This document shows, one piece after another, positions 1-11,900 of a DNA stretch of 22,086 nucleotides. The first letter of the stretch is position 1, and each line of letters begins with the position of its first letter. Source of the stretch: Thecamonas trahens ATCC 50062 (Eukaryota > Apusozoa > Apusomonadida > Apusomonadidae); the NCBI RefSeq assembly GCF_000142905.1, contig NW_013657637.1:271595-293680 (forward strand), in the 5' to 3' direction. Position numbers and translations under genes: made by a program. The notes beneath the pieces were generated by a model, which was not told the DNA's origin, searched no databases, and saw nothing but the letters and a program-made list of their open reading frames with translations.

Positions 1-12
1 CTTGCAACAACC

Positions 13-1085
13 ATGGCTGCCTCCTCGTCGTCTGCCTCTGCTCAGATCCAGAAGCCCGCCCCGCACTTTGCCGGCACTGCTGTTGTCGACGGCGATTTCA
101 AGAAGATCTCCCTCGATGACTACAAGGGTACGTCCTCCACCACTCCCCTCCCCCCCCCACTCATCCCCATACCCCCCCCCCCCCTCCTTCCCACACGCCC
201 TTCCTCCCGCAGCTGCAGGTCGCCTGCGCTTCATGATTTTTTCCCAACGAAAGCCATGTGGTTGCCGACGCGCCCTCGCCTCCCCTCCCTTTCCCTCCCC
301 CCCTCCTCCCTCCCCCCTCCTCCCTCCCGTCCACCGCATACCATATCATCTGTTCTCCATTCCCACCTCTGCCTTCTCCGCCTTCTCCGCCATGGCAACG
401 CTGGCACTGCCAACTGCCGTACTCGGCCAGGCGCTGCGGATCCTAGCCATGATCGATCACCGTTGATCATGAACATGATCACGACCACGACCACGATCAT
501 GATCACAACCCCCCCCCCCTCCCCTCCACGCACCAACATACTGCTGTCATGGACTCACCCATACCCCCCACCTCCTTTGCGCACCGCACAGGCCAGTGGC
601 TCGTGTTCTTCTTCTACCCGCTCGACTTCACCTTTGTCTGCCCGACTGAGATCATCGCGTTCTCGGACCGCGTGGAGGAGTTCAAGGCGATCGGCGCCGA
701 GGTTGTCGGCTGCTCGGTCGACTCTGAGTTCTCGCACCTCGCGTGGATCAACACCCCGCGCAAGCAGGGTGGCCTTGGCGAGATGAAGATCCCGCTGCTC
801 TCGGACATCACCAAGCAGGTCTCGCGCGACTACGGTGTCCTCCTTGAGGACGAGGGCATCTCCCTCCGTGGTCTCTTCATCATCGACCCGACCGGCACCC
901 TCCGCCAGATCACCGTCAACGACCTCCCTGTCGGCCGCTCCGTCGACGAGACCCTCCGCCTCATCAAGGCCTTCCAGTTTGTTGAGGAGCACGGCGAGGT
1001 CTGCCCTGCCAACTGGACCCCTGGTGAGTCGACCATCAAGCCTGAGGTCGCTGCCTCCAAGGAGTACTTTGAGGCCGCCAACTAA
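13..1085 (+). CDS. Typical 2-Cys peroxiredoxin (two exons, join 13-127 and 592-1085)
   Basis: Thiol peroxidase that reduces hydrogen peroxide and organic hydroperoxides, normally recycled by thioredoxin; probably cytosolic, since no targeting peptide is evident beyond a short Ala/Ser-rich N terminus. Splicing 13-127 to 592-1085 gives 202 residues, close to the family's usual length of about 198. The peroxidatic Cys is C55 in FVCPTE, preceded by the FYPLDFTF strand. The resolving Cys is C176 in GEVCPANW. The GGLG motif (in [15 protein letters not shown]) and a C-terminal YF (KEYFEAAN) are both present; in this family they mark eukaryotic enzymes prone to overoxidation. The start at 13 has A at -3 and G at +4 and gives the expected N terminus ([21 protein letters not shown]). 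The Gly codon is split 1/2 across the intron. The gene converges on the membrane-protein gene, with stops 114 bases apart. Identification is secure. Confidence 0.97.
128..591 (+). other. Spliceosomal intron of the peroxiredoxin gene
   Basis: The donor is GTACGT at 128-133 and the acceptor is CAG ending at 591; removing 464 bases joins DDYKG to [12 protein letters not shown] exactly as in other peroxiredoxins. The intron is C/T-rich on the sense strand, with C runs up to about 13 bases, and has a pyrimidine-rich stretch before the acceptor. It also contains an unusual GATC-palindrome cluster at about 439-505, listed separately. Confidence 0.95.
439..505. repeat. GATC-rich palindrome cluster inside the intron
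   Basis: Seven GATC tetramers lie within 66 bases (starting at 439, 451, 455, 465, 477, 495 and 501). They include the inverted repeat TGATCATG-AA-CATGATCA at 464-481 and the perfect palindrome GATCATGATC at 495-504. Between them is a short ACGACC/ACGATC direct repeat. This is visible directly in the sequence; its function is unknown. Confidence 0.8.
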
Positions 1086-1199
1086 GCCATCGCCAAAGCC
1101 GTCAGCTGAGCCGGCCTAGCTGGCCGGTGGTTGAGCACTGCATTTTTTTTGATGACAACCGCGTGTTGAGTAAACCAGCCACCGTCACCCGATCCGCCG
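1086..1199. other. Convergent intergenic spacer with T-run
   Basis: These 114 bases separate the stop codons of two convergent genes and must hold both 3' UTRs and cleavage sites. A run of eight T lies at about 1143-1150. I see no AATAAA on either strand and no other recognisable element. Confidence 0.6.
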
Positions 1200-2486
1200 C
1201 TACTCGTCGACGGCTACCATCTCGACTGCGTCATCGCCGTCGTCAGCCCCGCTTCCGCCATCCGCAGCAGGCTCGGGTGCCTGCCGGACTGCAGCCGACG
1301 GACGGAGGCACGACCGCAGCTTGCTGCAGCAGCCAGTGGCGACACTGATGGAGAGGAGTACGAGGAGGCTCGAGATGACGATCGGGAGGTAGAGCCGGTC
1401 GGGCTCGAGAATGGGGCAGTCGTCGGTGTACCACGCAGTGGGCCCGTGCGGGCACCCGACCTCGTCACGGAGCGCCTTCTCAAAGCACGTCGCGTACGCG
1501 TGGCACCAGCCGCAGCGCGCATGCGCCGTGCATCCGCCGCAGCTCAGCTCGCTGGCGCACCGCGGCACCGGCTTGAGTACAATCGAAGTGTTGGCGGTCA
1601 CGCCGGCGACGTCGATGGCCTGCACAAACCGCTCGTCGGCAATGGCGACATGGAGAGGCGAGGCGAGGTGCGTCTCCAGATGGGCCGGCGGCGCGGTGAC
1701 GTAGAAGAAGGTCACCTCGCCACTCGCCGCGAGGACAACGCCGAACGAGGCATAGACCGATGGCCCGGCATTGGCGCCGTACTCCCACACAACCGTTAGC
1801 GTCTGCGCGTCTGGCTCAAAACGGTGGCGGACCGAGGCACTGAGCATGATGGGCGACAAGGTGCCGGCTCGCGCCGAGCTGGCCACCGTTGCCATCGAGA
1901 ACGGCACAAAGTCCGGCGACGGGGCCAAGAGCCGGGCAAACGCCGCCGGTGCCACCATACCACTTCCATACAAGGCCAGGTCACGGCAGAGGACGGTGCA
2001 CGGCACGCTGTCGCCGACGGTGGGCGGATCGGTGGGCTCGGGCACTGGCGCGCCGCGGGCCGATCGCGGCACCAAGCTGAGATCAAAGTCCGGCGGGCGG
2101 AGGAGGATCATGCCCTCTCTTGCCAGCCATACTCTCCGATATATACCACCTGCAAGAATGCGCAGATCAAAGGGAAGGACGAGTTCAGCCAGAGCTACTG
2201 ATGCGACAGTTGGCGATGACGACGACGACGGCAGCGTGATGTCGTGGGTGACGGTTGGCGCAAAGGGAGCGACAAAGTCGGATTCGAGATCGTTTGCCGA
2301 ATCCCTTGCCGATCGGGATGACGGAGTGGCGGAAGGAGCCAGAGCGAGTGCCGAGGGAGGGAGACCAGCTACAATGGTGGCGGTGTAGAACGGTGTGGCC
2401 GTGGCGTAGGGCGTGGTGGTGGGCGTGGTGGACGGGGTGAGCAGGATGAGGAGCACGATGAGAGAGGCCATGAGCAAGGACATCAT
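1200..2486 (-). CDS. Type I membrane protein with nidogen/PLXDC-like ectodomain and PSI domain
   Basis: A 428-residue single-pass membrane protein. Residues 1-20 or so (MMSLLMASLIVLLILL) form a signal peptide. A Ser/Thr/Pro/Ala-rich stretch follows to about residue 98. Residues 100-265 resemble the nidogen-like ectodomain of plexin-domain-containing (TEM7/PLXDC) proteins, with strands such as LTVVWEYG and ASGEVTFFYV. Residues 310-357 form a PSI (plexin-semaphorin-integrin) module with the eight expected cysteines (C310, C316, C319, C325, C328, C334, C345, C357), including CGGCTAHARCGWC. A transmembrane helix lies at about 367-387, followed by a Cys-rich juxtamembrane segment (GCCSKLRSCLR, a plausible palmitoylation site) and a short acidic tail. 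The likely role is a cell-surface receptor or adhesion protein; its ligand cannot be inferred. Met2 is an alternative start. It is divergently oriented from the giant gene. The PSI and topology calls are strong; the PLXDC-like assignment is moderate. Confidence 0.82.
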   Translation of the reverse strand: MMSLLMASLIVLLILLTPSTTPTTTPYATATPFYTATIVAGLPPSALALAPSATPSSRSARDSANDLESDFVAPFAPTVTHDITLPSSSSSPTVASVALAELVLPFDLRILAGGIYRRVWLAREGMILLRPPDFDLSLVPRSARGAPVPEPTDPPTVGDSVPCTVLCRDLALYGSGMVAPAAFARLLAPSPDFVPFSMATVASSARAGTLSPIMLSASVRHRFEPDAQTLTVVWEYGANAGPSVYASFGVVLAASGEVTFFYVTAPPAHLETHLASPLHVAIADERFVQAIDVAGVTANTSIVLKPVPRCASELSCGGCTAHARCGWCHAYATCFEKALRDEVGCPHGPTAWYTDDCPILEPDRLYLPIVISSLLVLLSISVATGCCSKLRSCLRPSAAVRQAPEPAADGGSGADDGDDAVEMVAVDE

Positions 2487-2920
2487 GTGGGTGCAACTCG
2501 GTCGGGCGACCCTTTGCTAGCAGCGGTGGGAGTGGTGGGTGGTGTGTCCTAGTTGCTGTGTCTTGTGCCTTGGGGGGAGGGGGAGGGGGGGAGGTCGAGG
2601 GGAACAACAAGGTGTCAGGGCGGGGGGGGGCGGCAGGCAGGACCGACCAGAGGTGGCCAACAAGAGGACGAGCGGTTGCTCCGAGCATTACAACCAACGA
2701 AAATAATCGTCACTCATCATGTTCCGTCATGGTTCGTCGTCACGTGCCACAATCGTTGCAATCGACATCAAACACGACTCATTCCCCCCCCCAAACCTCC
2801 CAACCCCGACCCTCTGACCCCCGCACCACACCCACACCGACAGACTGCACTCTCGTCCCCCCCCCCCCCTCCCCCCTCCCCACCCCCAACTGCATGTTTA
2901 CTACGCCCCACCGTACACCA
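2487..2920. promoter_or_regulatory. Divergent promoter/5' leader region with mirrored homopolymer tracts
   Basis: This region lies between the divergent starts of the membrane-protein gene and the giant kinase/cyclase gene. Near the minus-strand gene the plus strand carries G runs (2572-2577, 2585-2591, 2622-2630). Near the plus-strand gene it carries C runs (a 13-base run at 2857-2869 and shorter ones to 2888). Each gene therefore has a C/T-rich tract on its own sense strand shortly before its start, like the sequence before the acceptor of the peroxiredoxin intron. The tracts may be leader elements or 5' UTR introns. The plus-strand frame happens to be open from 2558, but the composition looks non-coding. 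No TATA box or other known element was recognised. Confidence 0.5.
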
Positions 2921-5900
2921 ATGGGTGGGCGGAGCCGTGTACCTGCTACGCCTTGGCTAGCTACACCGTCCCGTCCAACGCCTTCGGCCACCTCGCTGAC
3001 GGCAGGCATGCGAGTGGCAGGCACAGCAGCAGGAGGACGACAACCAGGACATCCGACAGAACTGGATTCAGCAGCAGCATCACTTCTGGCTAGCCCCTCC
3101 ACCCATACTACTGCTGCTGCTGCTGCTACTGCTGCTACTGCTGCTACCTTTGAGGAGCATGATGCCTCCTCTCCCCTCGCTCCCTTTGCCCATTGGCATG
3201 CCCTCGTCCCAGCTCCACTCGCTCCCAGAGAGTGGAAGTCGGCAAAGGCTGGTCTGGTGCCCAAGACCCGTGGATCTCGACATGGCTTTATTCTTGTCTT
3301 TGCTGATCTCCAGTCGTTGTCTCATGCCACTCCGTTTGCGGGTGCGACTCGGTCTCCCGAAGATTCGTTCTCTCTGGCTGCGCCGGCTCGTGCACCAGCT
3401 CTTGTGGTCAAGCTCGTGGCTCATCCGCTGGAAGAGGCCTTTGCTACCGGTGTAGTGGAGGAGGTCTTTGGTCTTACCACACCGCGTGCTCGCTGGATTT
3501 GTCTGGACTCTCAGGAAGCAGCAGAGCTGGTCGATGTCCTCGCTGAACTCGATCCAGAGCGGGCTCAGCCGTATGTGGAGGCACTCGCTCAATCGGCACC
3601 TGCTGCCATCCAGGTCCAGCGGTATGTGCCTGGCGGGCCGTCGCGCAACCTGCGGTACCTCGATCCCGACGCGTGTGCGGGTGTGTTTGGTGTGCCCGGC
3701 GAGCTCACCGCGCACGGCCGCCGGGTCCTCCAGGACATCGGCCGCATGCTCATCGCTGACCTGTTGCTCAACAACTACGGCCGCCTCCGCTGCCGTGCCG
3801 TCTGGCCGTACAACATTGGCAATGCCAAGAACGTGCTCTTTGCCGCAGACACCGGCGGTCTCGTGGCGCTCGACCAGTGCCTCAACGCTTACGACCCGCT
3901 CCGCCACGCCACCGCCCTCGACAAGTACGCTACCGCCGTCCGCGACGTCCTTGCTGCCCTCTCTGCCCCGCTTGCCGATGCGCCACCACCGCCTGTTGAC
4001 CAGATCCGCCGCTTCATCCGCCAGAACTGTCGCTACGACATTGGCCGCGAGGGCTGCCACTGCGTCCACCTCGGCATGCTTGCCGGCCTTGCTGCCGTCC
4101 GTGGTGCCACTCTTGACACGCTCCGCGATGTCTTTGCATCCGCCGCCGCCGCCACCGCCGCCGCACCGGGCACAACAGCGCACTCACCGCCAACAGGCGA
4201 CCCGCCGCAGCTCGCCTTTGTCCTCGCCATGCGCGACGTCCTCGCCGCCGCCGGTGACACTGCGCAGGTCCACGCCGAGCTTGCCGAGCTCGCCTCTGCG
4301 CCAGCACTCCGTCGGCCTGACTTTGACGCCTCGCTGGCTGCCGACGACGAGGTCGCCGACGAGATCTCCGAGTTCTGGAAGCTCTCCGAGAGCCTCATGG
4401 ACATGTTTTCTGGCGATGGTGGAGCCTCGTCCTCGCTCTACGCCACACCGCTCCGCGACGCGGCCCGCGCCCGCGCCGCCGCCTCGTCGGCCGCCACTCC
4501 GGGCACACCCAACCTCTCTCCCATTCCGCCGCCGTCGCTCGGCTCAGACGCCGCCGCAAGCACAGACGCCTCGGCCCCGCGCTCCGCGCCGTCGCCCGAT
4601 GGCTTCTCGGCAGAGCTGGACTCGCCTTCGCGGCTTGCTCACCATCATCGCCACCACCGCCGCCGCCGCCGCAAGCACAGCTCACCGTCTGCTACGCCCG
4701 ACGAGCCATCCGACGCCTCGGCCTCAGCACCGTCGCGCCGACGCAAGCACCGTCATCATCATGGCGACGACAGCGAGCCGGCTGGGCCCGCCTCCGAATC
4801 GGACATTGCGCCGCCGTCCTCGCCGCCGCCTACGCTCGTCGCGGATGACAACGATAGCGAGGTCATGTCGCGCAAGGCCAAGGCCAAGTCGCGCAAGGCC
4901 AAGGCCAAGTCGCGGAAGGCCAAGTCGCAGAAGGCCAAGTCGAAGAAAGCTCGCGCGGTGGCAGCCGCTGCAGCAGCCTCGGGCGCTGGCGGCGAGTTGG
5001 CGCCGTCGTCGGCGGCAGCCAAGCTCCGCCCGGCCTTTTCGGACGTCAACAACATCCGGTTCCACCACGGCGACCGGACGGTACTCATGGCGAAGCTCGC
5101 GCCGCTGCCGATGTCGTCGACCTCGGCCGCGCTCCTCGCGTACGCTACCGCTGTCATCAACTATCGGCTTACTTTTCGTGAAGTCGTCCTCGCCTACAAG
5201 TGCTCGTACGTCCACAACGACGGACCGGTCCTCTCGGCAACGTTCCACAAGCCGTCGGCTGCCATAGACGCTGCACTCGAGTGCGCCGCCCGCGCCATCG
5301 CTCTCCGCGCTGGCTCCACCGTCCTCGGCTCGCTCGCGCCACCGGTCTTTGCCCTCGCCCATGGCGGCGGCCTCCTTGTCGACAAGTTTACGCTCCGCCA
5401 GTTTGGCGTCGCCGTCGACGTCGCGCTGCAGCTCTTGTTCCGTGTCGACCACCCGGTCGCGCTTGACGCTCCGCCGGCCATCCTCGCCGCCCCAGCCACC
5501 ATGCTCGCTCTTTCCAAGCGCGAGCGTGCCGCCTTTGCCAAAGCCGGCGTTTCGTTTGCGCCGCACGCCTCGGACCGCCTCGACTTTGAGGCCACGGCGG
5601 TCATCTATCCGGCCACAGATGCACTCGACGACGACATGGAGCTCTCGGCCCTTGCCCTCCTCAAGCAAGAACAGGCTGTCGGCTACGTCGAGACGCTGCA
5701 TGGAAACATGACGCCTGCCATGCGGTTCCGCAAGCTCATGGTCGCCCGCGCCGCGCCGTCGACAGCCCTCTCGCCGTCCAAGCTCAATCACATCGACGGC
5801 GTGCTCACCTCGGCTGCCTTTTTTGGCTTGCGCGCCATGGTCGCCCTCGGCTTTGACTGGATGACCGTCCCAGGCCTCACCTCGGCCGAGGACGTCATCT

Positions 5901-8900
5901 CTAAGATGCGTGCTGCCATGGCTCTTCTCCAGCCGGTTGTCCTCGCTCACGGCGGCACCTTTTACGAGGAGTTTCTCTACGAGTTTGAGTCACCGTCGGT
6001 TGCTCTCGCCGCCGCCATCGCCATCAAGCGCGAGCTCATCCACCACAACGCTTCGGCTTTTGTCCGCGAGCGTGCGCCGCTCCGCGGACTGGTCTGCTCG
6101 CATGGACCGACGCTGGCTGTCGAGGCCACAAACGTTCACTGGGGCCGACACGTCACGCTTGCCCAGCTCCTGCTCTCCTCGTTTGCTGTCACTGCCGCCA
6201 CCGTCGCCGACCCGCCGCTCATGCTCACTTCGGCCTTCCACGCCGCCCTCCTCGAGTCTTCCGACCCGAACATCGGCGCTCTCACCCTTGCGCCGGTCTC
6301 CTTCACCATCGGCGACGCCGCAGAGCGCTGCTACGCGGTCAAGGGCGACGCCGCCCTCGCGTCACCTTACAAGCAGCTCCTCGCCGCGGGTGCGGCGTCG
6401 ACACCGCCGCCGGCCTCGGCAGGCCCCCGCGCACCTGTGGCGTCGTCTGCGCTCAAGAACAAGTACACCTCGAGCCGACCGGCCGACGGCCCGCGCGTCC
6501 GCTTTGCGCTCTCGCCGCCGCCGTCGCCGCCGCTGCGCCCGCGGCTGCAGGCCTCGCCGTCGGCCGTGGCCTCCCCGCCGTCGCTTCACACTTGCGGCCC
6601 GGCCCGCGCTACCTCGCCGGTTGTGGTCAACTCGGGCGCGCTCGTCCTCGAGTCCTCGCCGGCTATGCATGTCTTCCGCGGTGGCCTCGCCGTCTTTGCC
6701 ACCTCGCTCGTTTGCCCGCTGCCAGCGAGCCCGGTCGCCGCCGCTGCGCTCACCTTTAAGCTCCAGGAGCTCTGCATGCCACTGCTGCAGTCGTTTGGCG
6801 CCCTCACCGTCCAACCGCAAGACTCGGGCGAGCTCGTTGCGCTGCTCCCAACACCCGCCGCCGCTGCCGCCGCCGCTCTCGCTGCCCACGAGCTCATTGC
6901 CGCTTTTAACCAAGATGCCGACGCCGCTGGCTCCTCGCTCTTGCTCCGCACCACTGGCTTTGCCGTCGTTACCGGCGACGGCTGCGCTCAGTCAGCTCAC
7001 CACGAGGCGCTACTTGTCTCGCCGCTCGTCGATGCTGCGCTTGCGCTCGCGTCCGCGTCTGACCTCTCATCCGCCATTCGGGTCTGCCTTGCTTCGGATG
7101 ACTTTGAGCTTGTCGATGACCTCGTCTCGCAGCCGCTTCTCGCCTCGGCGCACCTGCATCCCCTTACAGCACCGGCGGTCGGCGCCCGGCTTGCCCACCT
7201 GACCGGACGGTCCGCCCAGAGCCTCGCCCTTTACACAATCAGCGGCTCGCTCCCGTCCGAGGCCTTTGACGCCTCCGCGCTGCTCGCCGCAGGCGCGTCG
7301 GCCGAGGCCTCGTACTCGGGTCTGGACCTCGAAGCGCTGTTCCGAAGCGCAGCAGACGCGGCGCCGGCTGCCGCGGTCGTCGACTCGGTCACTGCCCACT
7401 ACGTTCGACAGCACGTGGCCATTGTTACGCTTGCCCGCCACCCGCGTCCAGACATGCCGCCAGCGGAGCAGCTCAGCACGTTCCTTGCCGTCCTCAATGA
7501 CGCCGTCGTCCCAGTCGTGGTTGACCAGTACGGCGGCGAGCGCATCTCGGCCACAGCCTTTGCCTTTGTCGACGACCTACTCTCGGCAACTTCAGCAGCG
7601 GTCCTCATTGCGTCGCAGCCTTTGCTCGCAGACGCCGGCGTCTCGGTCGTCATCTCCGACGGCGACGTGCTGGTCATTCCCTACTCTGACTCGACCGTGT
7701 TTATGGGCGAGCCGCTGCGGTCGCCGTACACTGCGCTTGCTGGAGCTAAGCGCTTGCATGCACCTCCCACCACCCGCGACCCTTCGCGAGTCACGCCACT
7801 GGTGCCGCTCCTTGTTGCCGCGCCGGTCATTGCCGCGCTCGCGCTCGTCGAGCCGTTTGCCTCGTGCTACGCGTACGCACCTGTCCGCGGCGCGCCAGAC
7901 TTCTCGTACGTGGCCTCAATCTCGCAGGACCCACGGGTGCTCGCCGGCGACGTCGTCGTCTCAGAGGACGAGGATACTCGTCACTTTGTTGGCCACGTTG
8001 CCGTCCTTGTCACCGACATGTCCGGCTTTACCCGCATCACCCGCGCCAAGGGCATTGTCCACTTTGCCTCGCTCATCCTCCGCATGCGCTCGCTCTTTAC
8101 GCCAATCTTTGAACTCTACGGCGCGCTCTCCATCAACACCGAGGCCGACAACTTTCTGGTTGTCTTCCCCTCGGCGGAAAAGGCGACTGCCGCTGCTCTC
8201 GAGGCCGCCCGCATGCTGCACCTGTACAACGCCGCTGTCGTAGCCGACCCGGCCGTCTCGGATGACTTTGTACTCAAGGTCGGCGGCTACGGCATTGCTG
8301 CAGGCCGCGGCTGCGTCCAGGACCTGATGTCAACTTCACTGTTTGGCGAGGTCTTTGATCGCGCCTTTCGCCTCGGCGAAGACGTCGCCGACGACAACAT
8401 CCTCATCGACGACACCACCGCCTCGCTGGCGGGCAAGCACCCCGCCTTTGCAGGACTTGACCTCTCCCGACTCCAGGTCGATGCCGAGACCGGCATTCGC
8501 TACACCACCATCGAGCTCGACGCTGCCGTCAGCTCTCTTGCCCGGTACCACGGCACGCTCCACATGGTCTCGTCCGAGTTTGACACCACTACGCCGCTCG
8601 GCTGGGTCTGCAACGCGGTCCTCAATGCCGCACCGGACGACGTCGCCGCCGCCGCTGCCGACGTCGGACGTCGCTACCTCGCGCCGGGTGCCATTCTCCT
8701 CATCGGCGTCGATCAGGCCAAGGTCACCGCCGCCGCCGGCATCGACGCCTCCATCCGCATGCTTCACCGCATGGTCCACGACCTCGAGCCGATCCTCATC
8801 GACGAGCTCGGCGGCTCGCTGGTTGAGGAGAAGATCTTCCTTTTCCGCTCGCCTGCCGCCGCCATCCGCGGCGCCGTCCTCGCACGTGCTCTCCTCAACG

Positions 8901-11900
8901 CAACCAACGCGTCAGCCGTCGCCACAGGCCTCCCGGCTGTGCCATGGACCGGCATTGCCGTTCACATCGGCGACATGCTCGTTGTTCCCGGCTCCAACAT
9001 CCACTGGGGCGACCCGCTCAACACAGCGTCCAAGCTCGCCGAGGACGTCGCGTCGGGCCAGGAGATCTTTGTCACCCGCGAGGCCTTTGACGCCGCTTGC
9101 GCCGAGAGCCCTGACCTCGCGCGCCTTCCGACCACGTCGCGGACGTTCCATGTCTCCAAGGTCGACCTGCCGTGCCTCGAGGTCGGCAACGGCGAGTGCA
9201 TTACCGCCGGTCGCGTCTTGGGAAGCGCGGCGGTGGGCGAGCACCGCGAGTCGCAGGTGAGGAGCGGCGAGGTGACCGCCGCCAGCGACGCTGCCGCCCG
9301 CGCCGCCTTTCTCCCACCGCCGCAGCCGGCCACCATCTCCCTGCACGACTCGATCGAGTTTACATCCGAGACCACACTGCTGGTCTCGGACATGTCGGGC
9401 TTTTCGCGAATCACCCGCAAGATGGGCATTATTCACTTTGCTTCGCTCATTTTGCGGATGCGGACACTGGCAAAGGGCGTGTACGAGCGATACGGTGTGC
9501 TTGAGTTCTTCACCGAGGCTGACAACACCTTTGGCCTTTTTGCCACACCGGCCGCTGCTGCCGCTGCCGCCTTTGAACTCAAGGCTGTTCTCGACGCGTA
9601 CAACGCCGAGGTGGCACCGGCAGCCGACTTTCGTATCAAGGTCGGTGGGTACGGCATGCACTGCGGGCCTGGCGTTGTCAAGGACACTGCCACGGGCAAG
9701 TTCTTCGGTACCGTCGCCGACGGCGCTTTTGTGCTCGGCGAAGACGTGTCCGAGGACGCTGCGCTCTACGTTTCGACACCGGTTCTCAGCGCGCTGGCGA
9801 CCGACGAGCGGTTCGCGCGTATGGACGTGGTGTCGTTCACGGCCGAAGACTCGCCAGACGCTCCGTTTGACTACCACGTTCTCGCATGCCCCGGTCTCAA
9901 TGGTACACTGCCAGCTGCGCAGCTTCTGACCAAGTTGATGGCGCCGGCGGCGTGGGCGCCAGCCGACAACACTACGGCCGAATCCCGATTCCTTGCGGCG
10001 GTCCTCGTCGACCGCCTCGCAGCCGGCACTACCGTCTCTGCGCTCGACGCCAAGCTGGCCGATGAGTTTATGGTCTCCGTCGCTGCTGTCCTGCTTATTG
10101 GCATGGACTTTGCGTCTGTGTCGGCCAGCTCGGGCGTGCCGGCCACGCTCGCGCTCGTCCACTCGCTCTCGGGCCTTTTGGCGACGGTTGCAAAGCGGTA
10201 CGGCGGCACGCCGCTGGAAGAGTTCATTTTCCTCTTTCCGGACGTCGACGCGGGCTATGCCGCTGGTCTCGCCATCCGGGCCGCACTTGTCGAGTACTCA
10301 ATGGCGCATCCAAATGCACCTGCGCCTCTCACAGGCCTTGCGCTCCACACCGGGTCGATGCTCATTGTGCCGGGCACAAACGTTCATTGGGGCGACCCGC
10401 TCAACACGGCGTCCAAGCTTGCCGAGGACTCGGCATCGTCGGCCGAGTTTCTGGTCACGCAGGCGGCGGCGAGGCTGCTGGCGTCGCGGGCCGGCGCCAC
10501 CTTTGTCGAGCGGTCGTTTGTAGTCTCCAAGGTCGAACTGCCGTGCGTGGAGGTGCTCGACGCTGTGGCGACAAGTGCGCTCGCGTCGCGTAAGGCTGTC
10601 CGAGCGCTCGGCATGGGCAAGCCGCTTCCGCAGTACGTGACGACCGACGCACACTGCAGGCACTACCACGGCGAGTACAGCGTGCTGATCTCGGACATGT
10701 CCGGCTTTACCCGGATCACGCGCAAGATGGGCATCATCCACTTTGCATCGCTGATTCTTCGCATGCGCGACATGCTCCTCGCCATCTACGGGGCGTGCGG
10801 CGCGGTCTCGACCTTTACCGAGGCCGACAACACCTTTGCAGTGTTCCGAACACCGGCCGCTGCGCTTCGCGCTGCACTCGAGGCCCAGGTTGCGCTGGCG
10901 CGGTATAACGCAACGTCTCTGCCCTCGCCGGACTTTGAGCTTCATCTTTCGGGCTTTGGCATCGACACCGGCGTCGGGCTGGTCCAGGACCTGCGGAGCG
11001 ACAAGCTGTTTGGCCCCGTCCACGACCGTGCCTTTGTCCTCGCCGAAGACACTGCCACCGGAACTGACATCCTCATCTCTGACGAGACCATGGCTGTGCT
11101 TGACGCCGACCGCGCCTTTGTCTGGCCGGCATCAATCACTGCCGAGGCCAAGGTCCTTGGTGAAGACGATTTTGCCGCGCCGTTTGGCTACTTTCATCTC
11201 CACGGGCGGCTCGCAGCAAGTGAGGTGACTCTCGGGCATTTGCCTGTCTCTGGCAGCCACACGCCGCGTGAGCCGCGGACGCCGGCATCCGAGTTCCACC
11301 ACGCGTTGCTGGTGGAGCGGCCGAGCGCACGCGGCGCGACCGAGCAGGTTGACGCGCAAGTGACAGCATCTTACATGCGGTCGCCGGTCTTCTGCCTCCT
11401 CATCGGCTTTGACTTTGCATCGGTGACGGCCACCACCGGCGTGGAGAACACCATTGCGCTCATGCACGGAGCCGAGGAGACAGTCCACGCCGCCATTGCG
11501 CCATATTCGGGCGAGGCTGTGGAGGAGTTTATCTTTGTCTTCAACTCAGCCAAGCTTGCACTCCTCGCTGGCCTTGCGGCTTCGGCCGCGCTCGACGAGT
11601 GGAATGAGCTGGCGTCGGCCGACCGCAAGCTCCCGCTGCTCGGCATGGCCATCCACGCCGGCTCAATGCTCATTGTGCCCGGGACGAACGTTCATTGGGC
11701 GACCCGCTCAACACGGCATCCAAGCTGGCTGAAGACTCGCTTGACGGCGGCGAGCTCTGTATTACCGTTCCGGTCTACGACGCCATATCGCGGCTCTCGG
11801 AGTTTGCCAACCTCGAATTTGAGAGCCGCGAGTATCTGGTCTCCAAGGTCACGCTCCCGTGCATGATTGTCCGGGCGCCGGATCGGAGCGGGACCCATTC

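Noticed and set aside
2558-2920. In-frame N-terminal extension of the giant protein from the ATG at 2558
   Set aside because: The frame is open, but the sequence is homopolymer-rich and encodes only low-complexity residues; kept as an alternative start.
3468-5267. 599-codon plus-strand frame overlapping the kinase-like domain
   Set aside because: Ser/Arg/Pro-rich shifted translation of the real frame, without motifs.
8912-10162. 416-codon minus-strand frame
   Set aside because: Shadow of pairs 2-3 of the cyclase array; composition is typical of antisense GC-rich DNA.
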